Source: Gastrodia elata
Taxonomy: Eukaryota > Streptophyta > Magnoliopsida > Asparagales > Orchidaceae
Length of the DNA: 64,000 nt
Direction of reading: 5' to 3'
NCBI GenBank assembly: GCA_016760335.1
Contig: JACERR010000060.1
Coordinates: forward strand, 1-64,000
Numbering within the stretch: the first letter of the stretch is position 1; each line of letters opens with the position of its first letter. A program made the translations under genes and the position numbers. Positions 32,015 to 43,615 of the stretch are shown here, in pieces. Below the pieces are notes generated by a model, which saw nothing but the letters and a program-made list of their open reading frames with translations, was not told the DNA's origin and made no database searches.

Positions 32015-35000
32015 AGAATTATATCAAATGTGAACCTAATTTAGCCGCGCGCTGCTGCGCGAAAAGTGATACCGCGTGTTGTTGTGCGAAAAGTGCTACA
32101 ACGCAATTCAGTGCGCTGTAGCGCCTAAAATTGCAAAACGCCTAGAATTTCCTAAAAATTGCCCAATTTTGGCTGAAATTGCCAAAATTTCACAGTTTTG
32201 GAATTTTAAGGTCTCTAAGACTCTAGTGGGATAGAATTATATCAAATGTGAACATATTTTTACCGCACGCTACTGTGCGAAAAGCGCCCCCGCGCCCTGT
32301 AGCGCGAAAAGCGCTACCGTGCGCTGCCGTGCAAAATGCGCTCTAGCACGGTTCAGCGCACTGCAGCGCCTGAAATTGCAAAATGCCTAGAATTTCTTAA
32401 AACTGCCTAGTTTTGGATGAAATTACCAAAATTTCATGATTTTAGGTTTTTAAGGTCCCTAGGACCCTAGTGGGACAGAATTATATCAAATATGAACATA
32501 TTTTAGCCGCGCGCTGCTGCGCGAATAGCGCTACCGTGCGCTGCAGCGCGAAAAGGGCTACCGCGCGCTGTCGCTCGAAAAGCGCTCCAGCGCGCTACAG
32601 CGCCTGAAATTACAAAATGCTTAGAATTTCTTAAAAATTGCTCAGTTTTGGCTGAAATTGCCAAAATTTCACGATTTTAGATTTTTAAGGTCTCTACGAC
32701 CCTAGTGGGACAGAATTATATCAAATGTGAACCTATTTTAGCCGCAAGCTACCGCGCGCTGCCACGCGAAAAGCGTTCTAGCACGATTCAGCCCTCTGCA
32801 GTGCACTATAACACTTGAAATTGCAGAATGCCCAGAATTCCCTAAAAACTACGTAGTTTTGGCTGAAATGGCCAAAACTTCATGGTTTTGGGATTTTAAG
32901 GTCCCTTGGACCATAGTTGGACTGAATTATATCAAATGGAACCTATACCGTGCGCTGCAACGCGAAAAGTGCTAACGCACCCTGCGGCATGAAAGGTGCT
33001 ACCGCACCCTGCAACGCGAAAAGCGCTCTAGCGCGAAAAGCGCTCCAGCACGATTCAGCGCGCTGCGGCGCCTGAAATTGTAAAATGTCTTGAATTTCTT
33101 AAAAACCGCCAAGTGTTGGCTGAAATGGCCAAAATTTCCCGGCTTTGGTATTTTAAAGTCCCTAGGACCCTAGTGGGATAGAATTATATCAGATGTTAAC
33201 GTATTTTAGTCGCGCCCTGTTGCGCGAAAAGAGATGCCGCGCGCTGCAGCGAGATCAACCCTCCACACGCTGCAGCGCGATAAGCACTCCACGCGCTGCC
33301 GTGCGAAAAGCGCTCCAGCGCGATTCAGCGCGTTGCAGTGCCTAAAATTGCAAAATGCCTAAAATTTCTTAAAAACTGTCCAATCTTGGCTGAAATGGCC
33401 AAAACATCACGGTTTTGATATTTTAAGGTTCGTTGGACACTAGTGGGACTGAATTATATCAAATGTGAACCTATTTTAGCCGCGCATTGCTGTACGAAAA
33501 GCGCTCCCGCAAGCTGCCACGTGAAAAGCGCTCCCACGTGAAAAGCGCTACCGCACGCTGCAGCACGAAAGGCGCTGCCGCGCGCCACCGCGCAAAAAGC
33601 GCTCCAGCGCGATTCAGTGCAGTGCAGCGCCTGAAATTGCAAAATGATAAGAATTTCTTAAAAACTGCTTGGTTTTTGCTAAAATGGCCAAAACTTCACG
33701 GATTTGATATTTTAAGGTCCCTTGGACCCTAGTGGGACTAAATTATATGAAATGTGAACCTATTTTAGCTGTGCACTAGCGCGCGCTGTAGCGTGAAAAG
33801 CCCGACTGTGCGTTACCACGCGAAAAGCGCTGAAGAACGATTCAGCGCGCTGCAGCGCCTGAAATTCCAAAATGCCTTGAATTTCTTAAAAACTGCCTAG
33901 TTTTGGCTGAAATGGCTAAAACTTCATGTTTTTGGTATTTTAAAGTCCCTAGGACCCTAGTGGGACAGAATTATATCAAATGTGAACATATTTTAGCCGC
34001 GCGCTGCAACGCGAAAAGTAATCCACGCACTGCCGCTCGAAAAGCGCTCCAGCGCGATGCAGCGCCTGAAATTGCAAAATGCCTAGAATTTCTTAAAAAC
34101 TGTCCAGTTTTGGCTGAAATGGCCACAATTTCACAGTTTTGGAATTTTAAGGTCCCGTGGACCATAGTGGGACACAATTATATCAAATGTGAACCTTTAG
34201 CCGCGCGCCGCCGCGCGAAAAGCGCTCTAGCGCGATTCAGCGCGCTGCAGTGCCTGAAATTACAAAATGCTCAGAATTTCTTAAAAACTACATAGTTTTG
34301 GCTAAAATGGCCAAAACTTCATGGCTTTTGCATTTTAAGGTCCCTTAGACCCTAGTGGGACTGAATTATATCAAACGTGAACTTATTTTCGCCACGCAGT
34401 GCCGCTCGAAAAGACCCCCCGCGCACTGCCGCGCGAAAAGAGCTCCCACGCGCTGTCACGCATAAAGCGCTCCAGCACGAGTCAGCGCGCTGCAGCGCTT
34501 GAAATTGCAAAATGCCAAGAATTTCTTATAAACTGCTTAGTTTTGGCTGAAATAGTCAAAACTTCACGGTTTTGGTATTTTAAGGTCCCTGGGACCCTAG
34601 TGGGACTGAATTATATCAAATATGACACTATTTTACCATGCGCTGCCGCGCGAAAAGCGCTAACGGGCACTGCCGCGCGAAAAGCGCTAACTGGTGCTGC
34701 CGCGCGAAAAGCGCTCCGGCGCGCTGCAGTGCTTGAAATTGCAAAATTCCCAGAATTACTTAAAACTACCCAATTTTGGCCGAAATGGCTAAAAATTCAC
34801 GGTTTTGGTATTTTAAGGTCCCGATGACACTAGTGGGATTGAGTTTTATCAAATGTGAACCTATTTTAGCCGCGTGATGCCACGTAAAAAGTGCTACCGT
34901 GCGCTGCCGTGGGAAAAGTGCTACCGCGCACTACCAGGCGAAAAGCGCTCCAGCGCATGAAATTACAAAATGCCAAAAATTTCTTAAAAACTGCCTAGTT

Positions 35001-38000
35001 TTGGCTAACATGGTCAAAACTTCTCGGTTTTGGTATTTGAAGGTCCCTAAGTCCCTAGTGGGACTGAATTATATCAAATGTGAACCTATTTTAGCCGCGC
35101 ACCGCTGTGCAAAAAGCGCTGCCGCGCGAAAAGCGCTCAAGTGCGATTCAGCACTCTGCAGCGCGTTGTAATGCCTGAAATTGCAAAATGCTCAGAATTC
35201 CTTAAAAACTGCCCTATTTTGGATGAAATGGCCAAAACTTCATGGTTTTGATATTTTAAGGTCCCAAGGACCCTAGTGGGACATAATCATATCAAATGTG
35301 AACATATTTTAGCCGCGCGCTGCTACGTGAAAAGCGCTGTCGTGCAGAAAGCGCTCCGGTGCAATTCAGTGCGCTGGAGCGCCTGAAATTGCAAAATTCC
35401 TAGATTTACTGGAAAACTACCCAGTTTTGGCTGAGATGGCCAAAACTTCATGGTTTTGGGATTTTAAGGTCCCTAAGACCCTAGTGGGACAGGATTATAT
35501 CAAATGTGAACATATTTTAGCCGCGCGTTGCTACCCAAAAAGCGCTACCGCGCGCTGCAGCGTGAAATGCGCTATCGCGCGCCGCCGCTTGAAAAGCGCT
35601 ACCGCGCGAAAAGCGCTCAAGCGCTCCAGTGAGATTCAGCGTGCTGCAGCGCCTGAAATTGCAAAATGCCCAGAATTCCTTAATACTGTCCAGTTTTTCT
35701 GAAATGGCCAAAATTTCACGTTTTTAGTATTTTAAGTCCCTAGGACCTTAATGGGACATAATTATATCAAATGTGAACATATTTTAGCCGCGCGCTGCCG
35801 CGCGGAAAGTGCTACCGCTTGTTGCCACTCTAAAAGCGCTCCAGCGCGATTTAGCGCGCTGCAGCGCCTGAAATTGCAAAATGCCAAGAATTTCTTAAAA
35901 ACTCCCAGTTTTGGATGAAATGGCCAAAATTTCACGGTTTTGGAATTTTAAGGTCTCTAGGACCCTAGTGGGACAGAATTATATCAAATGTGAATGTATT
36001 TTAGCTGCGCACTGCAGCGCGAAAAGCGCTCCCGCGCGTTGTCGCGTGAAAAGCGCTGCAGCGCGCTCCAGCGCTCTACAGCATGAAAAGCACTAGTACG
36101 CGCTCCAGCGCTCTGCAACATGCTATAATACCTGAAATTACAAAATGCCCAGAATTCCCTAAAAACTGCCCAGTTTTGGCTAACATGGCCAAAATTTCAC
36201 TGTTTTGGTATTTTAAGGTCCCTAGGAGCCTAGTGGAACAGAATTATATCAAATGTGAACATATATTAGCCGCGCGCTGCTGCCCAAAAAGCGCTCCAGC
36301 ACGATTCAGCGAGCTGCAGCGCCTGAAATAGCAAAATGCTTAGAATTTCTTAAAAACTGCCCAATTTTGGCTGAAATGGCCAAAACTTCACGATTTTGGT
36401 ATTTTAAGGTCCCTTTGACCCTAGTGGTACTGAATTATATCAAATGTGAGCCTATTTTAGCCACACGTTACTGCACGAAAAGTGCTACCGTGCCCTGTAG
36501 TGCTAAAAGCGCTGCCATGCGAAAAGCGGTCTAACGCGATTCAACGCGCTGCGGCTCCTGAAATTGCAAAACGCCTTGAATTTCTTAAAAACTGCTTAGT
36601 TTTGGCTAAATTGACCAAAATTTCACGGTTTTGGTATTTTAAGGACCCTAGGACCCTAGTGGGATAGAATTATATCAAATGTGAACATATTTTAGCTGCA
36701 CATTGTTGCGCGAAAAGTGCTACCACGCGCTCTATCGCGAAAAGCGCTCCAGCTCTATCCAGCGCACTGCGGCGCCTGAAATTGCAAAATGCATAGAATT
36801 TCTTAAAAACTGCCCAGGTTTGGCTGAAATGGCCAAAACTTCATGGTTTCGGTATTTTAAGGTCTCTAAGACCTTAGTGGACCTGAATTATATCAAATGT
36901 GAACCTATTTTAGCCGCGCGCTACCGCACGAAAAGAGCTCCAGCGCCATTCAGCGTGGTGAAGCGCCTGAAATTACAAAATGCTTAGAATTTCTTAAAAA
37001 CTGTCTAGTTTTGGCTGAAATGGCCAAAATTTCATAATTTTTGAATTTTAAATCCCTAGGACTCTTGTGGGACTGAATTTTATTAAATGTGAACCTATTT
37101 TAGCCGCGTATTGTCGCGCGAAAAGCGCTACGACGCACTACCGAGCGAAAAGTGCTAGCGGGCACTGCATCGCGAACAGCGCTACCACGCGCTGCCGCAC
37201 GGAAAGCCCTCTAGTGCGATTCAGTGCGCTGCAGCGCCTGAAATTGCAAATTGCCTAGAATTTCTTAAAAACTGCCCAATTTGGGCTGAAATGGCCAAAA
37301 CATCCCAGTTTTGGTATTTTAAGGTCCCTAAGACCCTAGTGGGACTGAATTATATCAAATGTGAATCTATTTTAGTCACGCTGCTATTGCGCACTATAGC
37401 GCACAAAGCGCTGCAGCGCTATGCTGCGCGCTGTAACGCCTGAAACTACAAGATGCCCAGAATTTCTGAAGAACTGCCATGTTTTGCCTGAAATGGCCAA
37501 AACTTCACGGTTTTGGTATTTTAAGGTCCCTTGTACCCTACTGGGACTGAATTATATCAAACGTGAACCTATTTTAGCCACGCGCTGCCTCGCGAAAATG
37601 CTGCCGCACGAAAGGCGCTCCAACGTGATTCAGTGCGCTGCAGCGCCTGAAATTGCAAAATGCCAAGAATTTTCTAAAAACTGCCCAGTTTTGGCTGGAA
37701 TAGCCAAAACTTCTCAGTTTTTGCATTTTAAGGTCCCTTGGACCCTAGTGGGACTGAATTATATCAAATGTGAACCTATTTTAGCCGCGCGAAAAGCGCT
37801 ACAGCGCATTGGAACGCGAAAACTGCTACCGCGCGCTGCCGCACGAAAAACTCTCCAACACGATTCAGCGCGCTGCAGCCCCTGAAATTACAAAAGCCTA
37901 GAATTTCTTAAAAACTGCACAGTTTTGGCTAAAATGTCCAAAATTTTACAATTTTTGTATTTTAAGGTCCCTTAGACCCTAGTGGGACTCAATTATATCA

Positions 38001-41000
38001 AATGTGAACCTATTTTAGCTGCGCGCATAAAAAGCACTACCGTGCGCTGCAATGGGAAAAGCGCTACCACGCGCTGCCGCACGAAAAGCGCTACCGCGCA
38101 AAAAGCGCTCTAGCACGATTCAGCACGCTGCTGCCCCAGAAATTGCAAAATGGTTAGAATTTCTTAAAAACAGCCCAGTTTTACCTGAAATGGCCAAGAT
38201 TTCACGGTTTTGGAATTTTACGTTCCCTATGAGCCTAGTGGGACTTAATTATATCAAATATGAACCTATTTTAGCCGCGCGCTGCACCGCAAAAAACACT
38301 CCCGTGCGCTTTCGCGTGAACAGCGCTACAGCGCGCTGTAACGCCTGAAATTGCAAAATGCCCAGAATTCCTTAAAAACTGCGTAGTTTTGGCTAAAATG
38401 GCAAACAGTTCATGATTTTGGTATTTTAAGGTCCGTTGGACCCTAGTGAGACTGAATTATATCAAATGTGAACTTATTTTAGCTACACGTACTGTGTGAA
38501 AAGCGCTCCAGCTCGATTAAGCTTGCTGCAGCGCCTGAAATTCCCAAAATACCTAGAATTTCTTAAAAACGGCTCAGTTTTGGTTGAAATGGTAAAAATT
38601 TCACAGTTTTGGTATTTTAAGGTCCCTAGGACCCTAGTGGAACAAAATTATATCAAATGTGAACCTATTTTGGCCACGCGCCGCCGGACGAAACGCGCTG
38701 CTGTGCGAAACGCATTGCCGCACGAAACGATCTACCGCGCGCTGGAGCACGAAAAGCACTACCGCGTGCTGACGCTCGAAAAGTGCTCCAGCGCGATTCA
38801 GCACGCTGCAGCGCCTGAAATTGCAAAATGCTTAGAATTTCTTAAAAACTCGTCAGCTTTGGCTGAAATGGCCAAAATTTCTAGGTTTTGGAATTTTAAG
38901 ATCCTAGGACCCTAGTGGGACATAATTATATCAAATGTGAATGTATTTTAGCCGCGCGCTGTAGGGCGAAAAGCGCTCCTGCGCACTGCTGCGCAAAAAG
39001 TGCTACAGCGTGCTCCAGCGCGCTGCAGCGCGCTCGAATGCCTGAAATTGTAGAATACCTAGAATTCCTTAAAAACTTCGCAGTTTTAGCTGAAATGGGC
39101 AAAACTTCACGGTTTTTGGTATTTTAAGGTCCTTTGGATCCTCGTAGGACTAAATTATATCAAATGTGAACTTATTTTAGCCACGCGTTACAATGCAAAA
39201 AGCGCTATCGCTCGAAAAGCGCTCTAGCTCGATTAAGAGCGCTGCAGCGCCTGAATTTGCAAAATGCATAGAAATTCTTAAAAACTGTTCAGTTTTGGCT
39301 GAAATGTCCAAAATTTCACGGTTTTGGGATTTTAAGGTCCCAAGGACCCTAGTGGGACAAAATTATATCAAATGTGAACCTATTTTTGCCGGGCGCTGCC
39401 GCGCGAAAAGCGCTACGGCGCGCTGCAGCGTGAAAAGCGCTCCCGCGTGCTGCCGCTCGAAAAGTGCTCTAAGCGATTCAGTGCGCTGCAGCGCCTGAAA
39501 TTGCAAAATGCCTAGAATTTCTTAAAAACAGTCGAGTTTTGCCTGAAATGGCCAAAATTTCACAGTTTTGGAATTTTAAGGTCCCTAGGAGCCTAGTGGG
39601 ACTGAATTATATTAAATGTGAATTTATTTTAGCTGCGCACTGCCGGGTGAAAAGGGCTATCGCGCGAAAAGAGCTACCACGCACTACAGCAGGAAAAGCG
39701 CTACCGTGCGAAAAGCGCTTCAACGCGATTCAGCGCGCTTGGGCGCCTGAAATTGTAAAATGCCAAGAATTTCTTAAAAACTGCTTTGTTTTGGTTGAAA
39801 TGGCCAAAATTTCACGATTTTGGTAATCTAAGGCCCTAGGACTATAGTGGGACTGAATTATATCAAATGTGAACCTATTTTAGTCGCGCGCTACCGCGCA
39901 AAAAGCATTAGCGTGTGCTGCAGCGCGAAAAACGCAACCGCGTGGCACCACTCGAAATGCGCTCTAGCGCGATTCAGTGCGCTGCAGCGCCTAAAATTGC
40001 AAAATGCCTAGAAACTGCTCAGTTTTTGCTATAATGGCCAAAATTTCATGGTTTTAGTATTTTAAGGTCCCTTGGACCTTAGTGGAACTGAATTATATCA
40101 AATGTGAACTTATTTTAGCCTCGCACCGCCACTCGAAAAGCGCTCCAGCGCGATTCAGCGTGCTGCACCGTATGAAATTGTAAAAGCCTAGAATTTCTTA
40201 AAAATTACCCAGTTTTGGCTGAAATGTGAAAAATTTCACAGTTTTTGTATTTTAAGGTACCTTAGACCCTAGTGGGACTGAATAATATCAAATGTGAACC
40301 TATTTTAGCTACACGCATGAAAAGCGCTACCGCACGCAGCAGCGGGAAAAGCGCTCCCACGCGCTACCGCGCGAAAAGCGCTATCGCGCAAAAAGCGCTA
40401 TAGCCCGATTCAGCGCGCTACAGCGCTTGAAATTGCAAAATGTCTAGAATTTCTTAAAAACTGCTTAGTTTTGGCTGAAATACAGTAAATTATATCAAAT
40501 GTGAACCTATTTTAGCTGCACGCTGCAGCACGAAATGCACTACCTGCGCGCTGCCGCGCGAAAAGTGCTCCCACGCGAAAAGCGCTCCAGCGCGATTCAG
40601 CGCGCAACAGCGCCTGAAATTTTAAAATGCTAAGAATTTCTTGAAAACTTCTTAGTTTTGGCTGAAATGGCCAAACCTTCACGGTTTTGGTATTTTAAGA
40701 TCCCTAGGACCTTATTGGGACTCAATTATGTCAAATGAGAACCTATTTTAGCCGCGCGTTGCCGCGCAAAAAGCGCTGCCTCGCGCTGCATCGCAAAAAG
40801 AGCTACCGCGCGAAATGCGCTGCACCGTGCTGCCGCACCTGAAATTGCAAACTGCATAAAATTTTTTAAAAACTGCCCAGTTTGGACATAAATAGCTAAA
40901 ACTTCACGGTTTTGGTATTTTAAGGTCCCTAGGACACTAGCGGGACTGAATTATATCAAATGTGAACTTATTTTAGCCACGCTCCACAGCGTAAAAAGTA

Positions 41001-42333
41001 CTACCGCGCCCTGCCGCTCAAAAAGCGTTACAGCGCGCTCTAGTGCTCTCCAGCACGTTGTAACGACTGAAATTGTAAAATGCCCAGAATTCCTTAAAAA
41101 CTGCGCACAAATGACTAAAATTTCATGATTTTGGTATTTTAAAGTCTCTTGGACCCTATTGGGACTGAATTATATCAAATGTGAACTTATTTTAACTGCG
41201 CCTTACCTCCCGAAAAGTGCTCCAGCTCGATTCAGTATGCTGCAGCGCCTGAAATTACAGAATGCCTAAAATTTCTTAAAAACTGCCCAGTTTTGGCTAA
41301 AATGGCCAAAATTTCACGGTTTTAGTATTTTAAGGTCCCTATGACCCCAGTGGGACAGAATGATATCAAATGTCAACTTCTTTTAGCCGCGCGTTGCCAT
41401 GCACAAAGCACTACTGCGCGCTGCAGCGTGAAAAGCGCTACCGGATGCTGCCGCTCGAAAAGCGCTCCAGTGCGATTCAGCGCGCTGCAGCGTCTGAAAT
41501 TGCAAAATGCATAGAATTTCTTAAAAACTGCTCAGTTTTGGCTGAAATGGCCGAAATTTCACATATTTGGTATTTTAAGGTCCCTAGGAACCTTGGGGAC
41601 CGAATTATATCAAATGTGAACTTCTTTTAGCCGCGCACTCCCACGCGAAAAGCGCTACTGCACGCTGCAGTGCAAAAAGCGCTACCGCGTGCTGCCGCTC
41701 GAAAAGCACTCCAGCGCGATTCAGCACACTGCAGCGTGTGAAATTGCAAAATGCCTAGCTTTTCTTAAAAACTGCCCAGTTTTAGCTTGAATGGCCAAAA
41801 TTACACGGTTTTGGAATTTTAAGGTCCCTAGGACCCTAGTGGGACAGAATCATATCAAATGTTAACCTATTTTAGCCGTGCGTTGCCGCACAAAAAGCAC
41901 TACCGCGCGTTTGCAGCGCGAAAAGCGCTACTGCGCGCTGACGCGCGAAAAGCGCTGCAGTGCCTGAAATTGCAAACTGCCTAGAATTTTTTAAAAACTG
42001 CCCAGTTTTGACTGAAATTGCCAAAACTTCACGGTTTTGGTATTTTAAGGTCCCTAGAACACTAGCAGGACGGAATTATATCAAATGTGAACCTGTTTTA
42101 CCGCGCGCCGGAACGTGTAAGGCGCTACCGCGAGCTGTTGCGCGAAAAGCGCTACAACGCGCTCCAGCACTCTGCAGCGCGTTGCAATGCCTGAAATTAT
42201 AAAATGCCCAGAATTCCTTAAAAACTGCGCAGTTTTGGCTGAAATGGCTAAAACTTCACGGTTTGGTATTTTAAGGTCCCTTGGACCCTATTGGGACTGA
42301 ATTATATCAAATGTGAACTTATTTTAGCTGCGC
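32015..42333 (+). repeat. Main satellite array, block 5 (plus orientation)
   Basis: Over 10 kb of unbroken plus monomers. A subtype with AATGCCCAGAATTCC, often preceded by a GCTCTGCAGCGCGTTGTAA-like link, recurs near 35,180, 36,150, 38,360, 41,090 and 42,210, against the common AATGCCTAGAATTTC. A deletion at about 40,478 removes the middle of one core (GAAATACAGTAAATTATATC). A run of three similar GC subunits with CTGCCGCGCGAAAAGCGCT lies at 34,640-34,720. Confidence 0.95.
40900..41240 (+). repeat. Two-monomer higher-order unit, copy 1 of 4
   Basis: The sequence runs GGACACTAGCGGGACTG, then a GCGCTC-AG-GCTCT-CAGC-C-TTGTAACG link, then AATGCCCAGAATTCC with AACTGCGCA, then GGACCCTATTGGGACTG and GTGAACTTATTTTA. 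The same ordered variants occur at about 42,000-42,333, 53,680-54,020 and 61,790-62,130. Element B is inserted at the end of the second copy. Confidence 0.82.
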
Positions 42334-42523
42334 ATTTATAACAAGCCAGGTTGTTACCGAGATCAGTTAAGACTAATCTAAGTCTTAATTATAGTTCTAG
42401 AGTCTTAATTAAGTCATTTGGAAATTACATTTAAGATCCAATCCAAATTAGGGATCAAATGATCAAATCCTGATTTCTGGAAAATCTAGAAATCCTATAA
42501 ATTGACTTTTTATTTTGACCTCA

Positions 42524-42770
42524 AATTGAAAATCTGACTTCGCCATTGCGTTCACCACCCCCAAATTAGCTAGGGGTGAAGTTTTGGAGGCATTTAGAAG
42601 TCGTTGGATTTTCGTCGAATAATTTAATATTTTCTTAATACCTCGAAAATTTGAATAACTAAATACTCATCGGATTGAAAATCCAAGTGCACTGTTGCGT
42701 TCCCCACCCTTCAATTAGCTAAGGGTGATTTATGAGGAATTTTTGAAATTCATTTAGCTAATTAATTTTG
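42524..42770 (+). repeat. Diverged 150 bp tandem pair with hairpins
   Basis: GATTGAAAATC-like starts at 42,524 and 42,674 are each followed by TGCGTTC-CCACCC--AATTAGCTA-GGGTGA. Each copy holds a short CACCC...GGGTG hairpin. They are divergent copies 150 bp apart in the 5' part of element B. Confidence 0.7.
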
Positions 42771-42810
42771 ATAAAGAAAATTGTTTAAAAATTTTTTTAT
42801 TTTAAATAAT

Positions 42811-42834
42811 GTATATATATATATATATATATAT
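42811..42834. repeat. TA dinucleotide microsatellite
   Basis: An uninterrupted (TA)n run of about 24 bp within AT-rich sequence of element B. Confidence 0.9.
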
Positions 42835-42859
42835 AATTATTAAAATTCATAATTTAATA

Positions 42860-43615
42860 GTGGGGCCCACCTTTAGAATCCCGCAGTCTGCTCCCTCTGC
42901 TGGACCGAACCGGTCCAGGAGATCCACGGGTCGTCCTCTGCATGCCTGTTAGGGCACGCATCCAGCCCGCTGGACACGCATTCGAAATCTCGGCCGCCTA
43001 GAGGCTCTGCCACCGCCTTAAGCTTCTATTATGCCTCAGTATTGACTGAAGATGAAGTTCGGTCTCCCTCTGTGCAAAGTATCGAGTAGATTTGATAGTG
43101 TCGAAACCTCCCTCTCGTCGAAGACATCCTATTACAGCCGAAGGTGTTAGGTACTTCCACCTTATCTCCCTCATTCATCTTTAATTATCAATTCTAAAGT
43201 AGATGCAAGTATTAATCTCAATTGTAATTGAGTTTACTGTCAATCACTCGAGTTTAATTACTTCCAATTTTATCTATTCTTGCGTGCGATATTGATCGAT
43301 CTTGCTGCGTCCACTATCCGTATACTCTGAACTAGGGTTAGCTGTGGTTGGTTGTTCAGACCATCTCAAGTCAAGGTTCAACCGACGTTGAAGAGCCCTC
43401 ATTATGTTCTTCTTGTGGACATGCGGGCCAGTCGCCAGCGTCACCGTTTGGGCCATCAATCTTGATGCTCTAATTTCTTCTCGGCTGCAGCTCGACGAAG
43501 ATGAGGGAACCCGATCTTCCTTTCGGGTCTACCTCGGCCAGACTCTGCGCTTGGCCCGATTGTTCACCATGTGGCCCGCCATTTAAGCTGTGGGCCTTTC
43601 AAAAAAAAAAAAAAA
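42860..43615 (+). mobile_element. Possible retroposed insert with A15 tail
   Basis: A GC-richer stretch of about 750 bp (starting GTGGGGCCCACC) lies between AT-rich flanks and ends in an uninterrupted run of 15 A at 43,601-43,615. That pattern suggests reverse transcription of a polyadenylated RNA. The 60-codon frame at 43,404-43,586 matches nothing I recognise. I could not find a convincing target duplication. The stretch has no counterpart in element A. Confidence 0.35.

Noticed and set aside
43274..43586. Frames at 43,274-43,459 (minus) and 43,404-43,586 (plus) as a real small gene
   Set aside because: They overlap antisense, are short, and have no recognised domain. The A15 run points to a retroposed piece.
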